Source: Friedmanniella sp. (GTDB lineage: Bacteria > Actinomycetota > Actinomycetes > Propionibacteriales > Propionibacteriaceae). From it: a DNA stretch of 7,630 nucleotides. Positions 1 to 4,208 of this stretch are shown here, piece after piece. Position numbers and translations under genes: made by a program. Where the stretch lies: contig JAOPXW010000068.1 of assembly GCA_025964935.1 (NCBI GenBank), positions 1 to 7,630 on the forward strand, written 5' to 3'. Position 1 is the stretch's first letter. Each line of letters opens with the position of its first letter. The notes under the pieces were generated by a model. The model saw only the letters and a list, made by a program, of their open reading frames with translations. It did not search any database and was not told the DNA's origin.

Positions 1-110
1 CCGAGCAGGGTCGCGGCGGCGCGGCGTACGCGGGCCGCGGGGGCCAGGGCCGGCCCGCGCGGCGGGACCGAGGTCAGGTCGGCGGCGGGCTCGGAGGGCG
101 GGGCCGACAT
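1..110 (-). CDS. Unidentified protein, N-terminal fragment (runs off left edge)
   Basis: An open frame starts at an ATG on the minus strand (110-108) and stays open to the left edge, giving 36 complete codons beginning MSAPPSEPAADL. The visible part is rich in Ala and Pro and ends in a basic stretch (RVRRAAATLLG), which could be a disordered N-terminus ahead of a membrane segment or a domain; nothing identifies a family. There is no Shine-Dalgarno, but a -10-like CACAAT lies six bases before the ATG, in the same place as the -10 boxes of the other genes here, so the mRNA may be leaderless. It lies downstream of tRNA-His on the same strand, separated by a terminator-like hairpin. That this is a gene is an inference from the open frame, the start context and the orientation. 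Confidence 0.45.
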   Translation of the reverse strand, partial: MSAPPSEPAADLTSVPPRGPALAPAARVRRAAATLL

Positions 111-122
111 GCCCCTATTGTG
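111..122 (-). promoter_or_regulatory. Putative -10 box of a leaderless promoter for the left-edge gene
   Basis: On the minus strand CACAAT (122-117) is followed by six bases and then the ATG at 110. It differs from TANNNT only at the first base. No convincing -35 hexamer sits at the usual distance. The assignment rests mainly on the same spacing being seen at four other genes in the window. Confidence 0.35.
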
Positions 123-172
123 GCCGCTCCGGTCCGCAACGACGTGCCCGACGCGGCGGGCGGACCCGGCCC

Positions 173-208
173 GGAGCCGGGACCGGAGCCGGGACCGGAG
201 GCGGGACC
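173..208. repeat. Three tandem copies of a 12-bp unit
   Basis: The unit GGAGCCGGGACC occurs three times head to tail (173-184, 185-196, 197-208). The third copy has G for C at its fifth base. It lies between the left-edge gene and tRNA-His, in a GC-rich spacer with no other recognisable content. It is too short and lacks spacers, so it is not a CRISPR array. It may be simple slippage-generated repetition. Confidence 0.7.
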
Positions 209-228
209 GGCAAGGGCCCGGACAGCAG

Positions 229-260
229 AAGGCCCGGACCGCGTACGCGATCCGGGCCTG
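229..260 (-). terminator. Terminator-like hairpin downstream of tRNA-His
   Basis: Inverted repeat arms AGGCCCGGA (230-238) and TCCGGGCCT (251-259) pair perfectly over nine bases. Part of the 12-base loop can pair further (CGC with GCG around GTAC). It starts only a few bases after the 3' end of tRNA-His. On the minus strand it is followed by TTCTGCT, a weak T-rich run, as is common in GC-rich actinobacteria. It probably ends the tRNA-His transcript; the stem could also work in the other direction. Confidence 0.6.
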
Positions 261-266
261 TCCCGA

Positions 267-344
267 TGGGGTGAGTGACGGGACTCGAACCCGCGGCCAC
301 CTGGACCACAACCAGGAGCTCTACCAAACTGAGCTACACCCACC
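267..344 (-). tRNA. tRNA-His (anticodon GTG)
   Basis: The minus strand folds into a full cloverleaf. The acceptor stem is GTGGGTG (343-337) with CACTCAC (277-271), including one G-U pair. The D stem is GCTC/GAGC, the anticodon stem CCTGG/CCAGG encloses the loop TTGTGGT, and the T loop is TTCGAGT. The anticodon GTG reads His codons. Two features specific to tRNA-His are present: an encoded G at position -1 (344) opposite the discriminator C73 (270), the pair recognised by histidyl-tRNA synthetase. The 3' CCA is encoded (269-267). It lies directly downstream of orn, an arrangement I recall from other actinobacteria such as Mycobacterium. Confidence 0.95.
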
Positions 345-388
345 ACGCCCACGACGGAGCGGACCAGCCGCTCCCGTGTGCAGCGTGA

Positions 389-416
389 ACTGTACCGGGC
401 CGGAGCGGGGTGTGAG
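389..416 (-). promoter_or_regulatory. Promoter of tRNA-His
   Basis: On the minus strand CTCACA (416-411, four of six matches to TTGACA) and TACAGT (394-389, matching TANNNT) are separated by 16 bases. This places transcription start near 382, about 38 nt before the mature tRNA. It begins immediately after the orn stop codon, so the tRNA can be expressed independently of orn. Confidence 0.5.
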
Positions 417-419
417 AAA

Positions 420-1064
420 TCAGTTGCCGGCGACGGAATCGGGCTGGGGGTCGACGCCGGCGCCGGTCAGGGCACCCTGGTGCCGGGCGGCGATCTCCTT
501 GGCCTTCGTGCTGTCCGGGCCGGGCAGCCCGACGAAGACCGCCTCCCGGTAGTAGCGCAGCTCCTCGATCGACTCCAGCACGTCGGCCAGGGCACGGTGG
601 TTCCCGGACTTGGCGGGGGAGGAGTAGTAGACCCGCGGGTACCAGCGCCGGACGAGCTCCTTGATGCTGGAGACGTCGATGTTGCGGTAGTGCACGTAGC
701 CCTCGAAGGCGGGCATGTCGCGGGCCAGGAAGGCGCGGTCGGTGCCGATGGTGTTCCCGGCCAGGGGCGCCTTGCGCGGCTCGGGCACGTACTGCCGCAA
801 GTAGGTCAGCAGCTGGTCCTCGGCCTCGGCCATCCCCAGACCCTGGTCCAGTTCGGCCAGCAGCCCCGAGTTCTCGTGCATCGTCCGGACGAAGTCGCCC
901 ATGTGGTCGATCGCCTCGTCGGTGGGCTTGATCAGCAGGTCGACACCAGGCCCCAGCACGTTGAGCTGCGCGTCGGTCACCACCGCCGCCACCTCGATCA
1001 GCCCGTCGTGCTCCAGGTCGAGCCCGGTCATCTCGCAGTCCGCCCACACCATCAGATCCCGCAT
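420..1064 (-). CDS. orn: Oligoribonuclease (3'-to-5' exoribonuclease, DEDDh family)
   Basis: Orn degrades very short RNAs (2-5 nt, including pGpG from cyclic-di-GMP turnover) to mononucleotides in the cytoplasm, completing mRNA decay. The protein is 214 aa. The DEDDh catalytic set is visible: D9 and E11 in WADCEMTGL, D109 in GNTIGTDRAFL, and H156 with D161 in NHRALADVLESIEEL; the family blocks HYRNIDVSSIKEL and RRWYPR are also intact. Residues beyond about 180 form a polar C-terminal tail that the E. coli enzyme (181 aa) lacks and mycobacterial Orn (about 215 aa) has. I chose the ATG at 1064 because a -10 box, TAGAGT (1077-1072), lies seven bases upstream; an in-frame GTG at 1073 is partly inside that box and is unlikely to start translation. 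The gene follows the MFS gene by 10 nt and precedes tRNA-His. Confidence 0.96.
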   Translation of the reverse strand: MRDLMVWADCEMTGLDLEHDGLIEVAAVVTDAQLNVLGPGVDLLIKPTDEAIDHMGDFVRTMHENSGLLAELDQGLGMAEAEDQLLTYLRQYVPEPRKAPLAGNTIGTDRAFLARDMPAFEGYVHYRNIDVSSIKELVRRWYPRVYYSSPAKSGNHRALADVLESIEELRYYREAVFVGLPGPDSTKAKEIAARHQGALTGAGVDPQPDSVAGN

Positions 1065-1071
1065 GGCCGCC

Positions 1072-1077
1072 ACTCTA
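1072..1077 (-). promoter_or_regulatory. -10 box of orn, overlapping the MFS stop codon
   Basis: On the minus strand TAGAGT matches TANNNT and ends seven bases before the orn ATG at 1064, predicting transcription from or next to the start codon. The first three bases of the box (1077-1075) are the TAG stop codon of the upstream MFS gene. No Shine-Dalgarno is present ahead of orn. Confidence 0.5.
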
Positions 1078-2352
1078 CGGTTCCTGCCGACCCATCCTCG
1101 CCGCCCGCCGCCGCGGGATGCTCACCGCGGAGCGGGGGATCCACCGGCCCAGCCAGGCGGCCCCGACCGCGCTGAGCCCAGCCATCGTCAGGGCGGCGGC
1201 GGCCAGCGGGGCGACCAGGGAGACCGCTCCCACGACCAGCGGCCCGCCGGCGTTGCCCAGGTCGGCGCACAGTCGCCAGCCCCCCAGGAACTGCGTCCGG
1301 TCGACCGCAGGGGAGGCGTCAGCGCCCAGGGTCATCACGATGCCGGCGCTGATCCCGTTGCCCAGCCCCATCAGCCCGGCGACCAGGGCCACCGGCGCGG
1401 GTGCGTGGCTGAGGGGGAGCAGGGCGAAGCCCAGACCCAGCACCAGCATCGACGGAACGCCGACGAAGACCCGGCCGAAGCGGTCCATGATGGCCCCGCC
1501 GGGGTAGAAGAGCAGCATGTCGACGCCCGAGGAGATGCCGAAGATGACGCTGGTCGTGGCGGCGTCGATCCCCTGGGACTGCGCCCACAGCGGCACGATC
1601 GACTGCCGCGCCGAGCGGACCGCCGACAGCACGAGGATGCCCACCCCCAGGGTCGCGAGCACCCGGCGGTGCTCGGCCAGGACGACGAACACCGAGCGGT
1701 GCGCCCGCCCCTCGCGACTGTGGGTGGCACGGCGGTCCCGCGTCACGTCGGGCAGGAAGGCGGTCAGCACGGCGGCCGAGAGGCTCATCAGGGCGGCGAA
1801 CCCGTACGCGGTTCCCAGCCCGGCCGAGGTGATGAGCAATGCACCGACGAACGGTCCGACGAACAGGCCGATGCGGAAGGTGCCGCCCAGCGTGGACAGG
1901 GCACGGGCGCGCATCCGTACGGGGACGGCCTCGGTCAGGTAGGACTGGCGGGCCAGGCTGAAGACCGACCCGGCCAAGCCGGTGATCAACATCGCCGCGC
2001 CCAGCAGGGCGACCGAGTCGGCGAGGAAGGCCCCGAGCAGCGCCAGCGCGTCCAGCAGGCAGGCGGCCACCAGGGCCTTCTGCTCCCCGACCCGCGCGGC
2101 GAGGGCGCCCGCCGGCAGGTCACCGACCAGCTGGCCGATCCCGGTCAGGGCCACGATGAAGGCCGCGGTGCCCACACTCGCGCCGAGGTCGCGGGCCGAC
2201 AGCGCCACGATCGGCAGGATGGCGCCCTGGCCGATCGAGACCAGGATGGTGGGCCCGTACGCGGGAACCAGCAGGGTGCGCCAGCGGACGGTCTCCTCCG
2301 CACCGGGCGGCGGGCCGGCCGGACGTCGGGGGTCACCGGCCGCGGACTGCAC
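1075..2352 (-). CDS. Major facilitator superfamily (MFS) transporter
   Basis: This 425-residue protein is an inner-membrane secondary transporter of the usual MFS size, with about twelve hydrophobic segments in two halves. A version of MFS motif A is visible in the first half (GDLPAGALAARVG, 77-89), and its counterpart opens the second half (PGGAIMDRFGR, 284-294). A polar, charged central loop (about 201-222, DVTRDRRATHSREGRAHR) separates the halves. The N-terminal 22 residues are Pro/Ala-rich and cytoplasmic; the C-terminus is strongly basic. The overall look is of a drug/proton antiporter-like efflux protein, but the substrate cannot be read from sequence. Translation starts at GTG (2352-2350), six bases after a -10-like TAGGTT, with no Shine-Dalgarno. 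It is divergent from the tRNA-Arg gene. Read-through from this gene into orn is likely. Confidence 0.92.
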   Translation of the reverse strand: MQSAAGDPRRPAGPPPGAEETVRWRTLLVPAYGPTILVSIGQGAILPIVALSARDLGASVGTAAFIVALTGIGQLVGDLPAGALAARVGEQKALVAACLLDALALLGAFLADSVALLGAAMLITGLAGSVFSLARQSYLTEAVPVRMRARALSTLGGTFRIGLFVGPFVGALLITSAGLGTAYGFAALMSLSAAVLTAFLPDVTRDRRATHSREGRAHRSVFVVLAEHRRVLATLGVGILVLSAVRSARQSIVPLWAQSQGIDAATTSVIFGISSGVDMLLFYPGGAIMDRFGRVFVGVPSMLVLGLGFALLPLSHAPAPVALVAGLMGLGNGISAGIVMTLGADASPAVDRTQFLGGWRLCADLGNAGGPLVVGAVSLVAPLAAAALTMAGLSAVGAAWLGRWIPRSAVSIPRRRAARMGRQEP

Positions 2353-2364
2353 GCGGCCAACCTA
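2353..2364 (-). promoter_or_regulatory. -10 box of a leaderless promoter for the MFS gene
   Basis: On the minus strand TAGGTT (2364-2359) matches TANNNT and is followed by six bases and then the GTG start at 2352. No good -35 hexamer is visible 16-19 bases upstream. The spacing predicts a transcript that begins at or within a base or two of the start codon. Confidence 0.5.
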
Positions 2365-2418
2365 ACCGGCCGGGCGAGGACGACCCTCGAGCCGGGCCGG
2401 GGGCGGCAGGTCCTGGGC

Positions 2419-2424
2419 TAAAAT
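2419..2424 (+). promoter_or_regulatory. -10 box of tRNA-Arg
   Basis: TAAAAT is five of six bases identical to TATAAT and stands out in a very GC-rich spacer. It places the start of transcription near 2431, about 31 nt before the mature tRNA. No recognisable -35 hexamer is seen at 16-18 bases. It is divergent from, and about 55 bp away from, the MFS -10 box. Confidence 0.6.
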
Positions 2425-2461
2425 GCCGGGCAGGCGGGGCGGCCTCGGTCGCTCCCCGCTG

Positions 2462-2534
2462 GCCCCCGTAGCTCAGAGGATAGAGCAGCAGCCTTCTAAT
2501 CTGTCGGTCGTAGGTTCGATTCCTACCGGGGGCG
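2462..2534 (+). tRNA. tRNA-Arg (anticodon TCT)
   Basis: A 73-nt cloverleaf. The acceptor stem GCCCCCG (2462-2468) pairs perfectly with CGGGGGC (2527-2533), followed by discriminator G73. The D stem is GCTC/GAGC, and the T stem GTAGG/CCTAC encloses TTCGATT. The anticodon loop CTTCTAA has TCT at 2495-2497, reading AGA (and AGG by wobble). The anticodon stem GCAGC/TCTGT is imperfect: G27-U43 wobble and a C31-U39 mismatch next to the loop. No CCA is encoded, so it must be added after 3' processing. Translating through this gene in the FAH frame gives a peptide with APVAQRIEQ, a well-known false extension seen when a tRNA is read as protein. Confidence 0.93.
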
Positions 2535-2557
2535 CTCTCGTACCCGGACCCGCTCAC

Positions 2558-2564
2558 AGAGGAG
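2558..2564 (+). promoter_or_regulatory. Ribosome binding site deciding the FAH start
   Basis: AGAGGAG lies five bases before GTG at 2570 and fourteen before the in-frame ATG at 2579. The spacing favours the GTG. This is one of only two clear Shine-Dalgarno sites before genes in the window. Confidence 0.65.
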
Positions 2565-2569
2565 ATGTC

Positions 2570-3430
2570 GTGTACCTGATGCGCCTGGGCCCGGTCGGGT
2601 CCGAGAAGCCGGTCGTACGTCTCGACGAGCAGCACTACGTCGACGTGTCCGACACCGTCCCGGACTTCGACGAGACCTTCTTCGGCGGCGACGGGCTGGC
2701 CCGACTGGGCCCGCTGGTGGCGGAGAGGACGGCGGCCGGCTCGGTCCAGAGCTTCGCCGGCGAGCGCGTCGGGGCGCCGATCGCCCGGCCCCACCAGATC
2801 CTCTGCATCGGACTCAACTACGCCGACCATGCCGCCGAGACCGGGATGGACCTGCCGACCGAGCCCATCCTGTTCACCAAGTCGCCGAACACCCTGGTCG
2901 GCCCCCACGACGACGTACGCCTCCCGCGCGGCTCGACCAAGGTTGACTGGGAGGTGGAGCTCGGGGTGGTGATCGGCCGCCGCGCCAGCTATCTGGAGAC
3001 CGAGGCCGAGGCCCGGGAGGCGGTGGCCGGCTTCGTGGTGGTCAACGACGTGAGCGAGCGCGCCTTCCAGACCGAGCGGGGCGGGCAGTGGTCCAAGGGC
3101 AAGTCGGCCGAGACCTTCAACCCGGCCGGACCCTGGCTGGTCACCCCCGACGAGATCGACGACGTCCTCGACCTGGACATGTGGCTCGACGTCAGCGGCG
3201 TACGCCGTCAGACCGGCTCCACCAAGACGATGGTCTTCGACCCGTACTTCATCGTGCGCTACCTGAGCCAGTTCATGGTCCTGGAGCCCGGCGACCTGAT
3301 CAACACGGGCACGCCGCCCGGGGTCGGGATGGGGCTCCGCCCCCCGGTGTGGCTGCAGGCCGGCGACGTGATGGAGCTAGGGATCGAGGGCCTGGGGACC
3401 CAGCGACAGGTCGTGGTCGCGCCCCGCTGA
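2570..3430 (+). CDS. Fumarylacetoacetate hydrolase (FAH) family protein
   Basis: Enzymes of this fold use a divalent metal (Mg or Mn) to hydrolyse C-C bonds, decarboxylate or isomerise beta-dicarbonyl-type acids, for example acylpyruvates or homoprotocatechuate breakdown products; the exact substrate cannot be told. The protein is 286 aa from GTG 2570. The short N-terminal region (1-75) precedes the catalytic FAH domain (about 76-283). The block CIGLNYADHAAE carries H87. The metal ligands fit E128 and E130 in DWEVELGVVIG and D160 in VVNDVSER. The conserved GKSAETFNPAGPW and NTGTPPGVGMG segments are both present. Start chosen from the Shine-Dalgarno; the frame is open further upstream only because it reads through tRNA-Arg. 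There is no promoter-like box in the 35 nt after the tRNA, so it is probably transcribed with tRNA-Arg. The next gene has its own promoter. Confidence 0.93.
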   Translation: MYLMRLGPVGSEKPVVRLDEQHYVDVSDTVPDFDETFFGGDGLARLGPLVAERTAAGSVQSFAGERVGAPIARPHQILCIGLNYADHAAETGMDLPTEPILFTKSPNTLVGPHDDVRLPRGSTKVDWEVELGVVIGRRASYLETEAEAREAVAGFVVVNDVSERAFQTERGGQWSKGKSAETFNPAGPWLVTPDEIDDVLDLDMWLDVSGVRRQTGSTKTMVFDPYFIVRYLSQFMVLEPGDLINTGTPPGVGMGLRPPVWLQAGDVMELGIEGLGTQRQVVVAPR

Positions 3431-3431
3431 G

Positions 3432-3456
3432 GGCCGGGGGGTCCTGAGCCCCGGGC
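3432..3456 (+). terminator. Weak hairpin after the FAH gene, possible terminator
   Basis: GGCCGGGG (3432-3439) and CCCCGGGC (3449-3456) pair over eight positions with one G-G mismatch, around a nine-base loop. It starts just after the FAH stop codon and before the hydrolase promoter. No T-run follows, so it is only a candidate for ending or slowing transcription. Confidence 0.3.
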
Positions 3457-3476
3457 TGAGCGTCGGTGGCTGCCGC

Positions 3477-3482
3477 TAGTGT
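3477..3482 (+). promoter_or_regulatory. -10 box of a leaderless promoter for the alpha/beta hydrolase
   Basis: TAGTGT matches TANNNT and is followed by six bases and the ATG at 3489. There is no Shine-Dalgarno between them, so the mRNA probably begins at the start codon. Confidence 0.5.
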
Positions 3483-3488
3483 TCGGGC

Positions 3489-4178
3489 ATGACGACCGTC
3501 AGGCTCCCCGGAGGACCCGAGCTGAGCTACCAGGAGTGGGGTCGGCCGGACGCGTCGGTCATCCTCCTGCTGCACGGCCTGGGTGAGGACAGCGACAGCT
3601 GGCGGCACATCGCGCCGGTCCTGGGCGAGCGCTTCCGGGTGATCGCACCCGACGCCCGCGGCCACGGCGGCAGCGAGTGGACCGAGGACTACTCGTTCGA
3701 GCTGATGCGTGACGACGTCGTCGGTCTGATGGACGAGCTCGGCGTGCTGGCCGCCCTGGTGGTCGGCTTCTCGATGGGGGCCGTCACCGCCTATCTGCTG
3801 GCCGCGACCCAGCCCGCCCGCGTCCGCCTGCTCGTCCTGGAGGAGATGGCCCCGCCCGACCCGGCGGTGCCGCCGCGGCCCTACCCGAAGGACCCCGACC
3901 CCGAAGGCCGGACCGACTGGCGGGCCGTGATCGCGGCCAACCGCTGGCGCAACAGCCCCGGCCCGGGCTGGTGGGAGCGGGCCGCGCAGATCCAGGCCAA
4001 GACCCTGGTGATCGGGGCCCGGGGCAGCCACCTGCCGCAGGACCGGCTGGCCGAGGTGGCCGCGAAGATCCCGCAGGGCACGTTCGTGGCCGTCGACGGA
4101 GAGCACGACTTCCACCACGAACGGCCCAGCGCGCTGCTCGAGGTCGTCGAGCCCTTCGTCTCCTGGTTCGGCAAGTAG
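3489..4178 (+). CDS. Alpha/beta hydrolase
   Basis: A small cytoplasmic serine hydrolase of 229 aa; substrate unknown. Visible landmarks of the fold in order are: the oxyanion-loop motif LLLHGLGED (27-34), the strand and turn VIAPDARGHGGS (51-62), the nucleophile elbow GFSMG with Ser95 (93-97), a short cap region (about 120-165), and a C-terminal DGEHDFHHERP with His206 as the likely catalytic His. The usual acid after strand 7 is not seen: that position reads VIGARGSHLPQDRL, with Ser-His where Asp is expected. Glu118 or Glu119 in LVLEEMAPP, after strand 6, could take its place. I recall actinobacterial relatives with the same LEE and SH pattern, so this may be a subfamily trait. It has no signal peptide. 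The gene lies 58 nt after FAH with its own -10 box and 30 nt before the PrsW gene. Confidence 0.9.
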   Translation: MTTVRLPGGPELSYQEWGRPDASVILLLHGLGEDSDSWRHIAPVLGERFRVIAPDARGHGGSEWTEDYSFELMRDDVVGLMDELGVLAALVVGFSMGAVTAYLLAATQPARVRLLVLEEMAPPDPAVPPRPYPKDPDPEGRTDWRAVIAANRWRNSPGPGWWERAAQIQAKTLVIGARGSHLPQDRLAEVAAKIPQGTFVAVDGEHDFHHERPSALLEVVEPFVSWFGK

Positions 4179-4195
4179 GCCCGGGCCGCACCGCC

Positions 4196-4201
4196 TATCC
4201 T
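4196..4201 (+). promoter_or_regulatory. -10 box of a leaderless promoter for the PrsW-family gene
   Basis: TATCCT matches TANNNT and is followed by seven bases and the ATG at 4209, with no Shine-Dalgarno. It lies in the 30-nt gap after the hydrolase stop codon. Read-through from the hydrolase gene is also possible. Confidence 0.5.
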
Positions 4202-4208
4202 GGGTCGC

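Noticed and set aside
173..210. CRISPR-like repeat
   Set aside because: Units are 12 bp, directly adjacent and without spacers; no cas gene is nearby.
109..552. Plus-strand open frame across tRNA-His and the orn 3' end
   Set aside because: It covers a certain tRNA and the end of orn in antisense, has no ribosome binding site, and its translation has no recognisable feature.
1065..1073. Start of orn at GTG 1073
   Set aside because: The GTG overlaps the -10 box TAGAGT, and the codons between it and ATG 1064 add nothing conserved. The leaderless spacing favours ATG 1064.
901..2421. 506-codon open frame on the plus strand opposite the MFS and orn genes
   Set aside because: The translation is low-complexity (Gly, Gln, Arg, His, Asp) with no domain. 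It is an antisense shadow produced by the high GC content; the minus strand here encodes two recognisable proteins.
2423..2569. In-frame upstream extension of the FAH gene from an ATG at 2423
   Set aside because: The extension reads straight through tRNA-Arg, giving the familiar false peptide containing APVAQRIEQ. A good ribosome binding site marks GTG 2570 as the start, and the ATG at 2423 overlaps the tRNA's -10 box.
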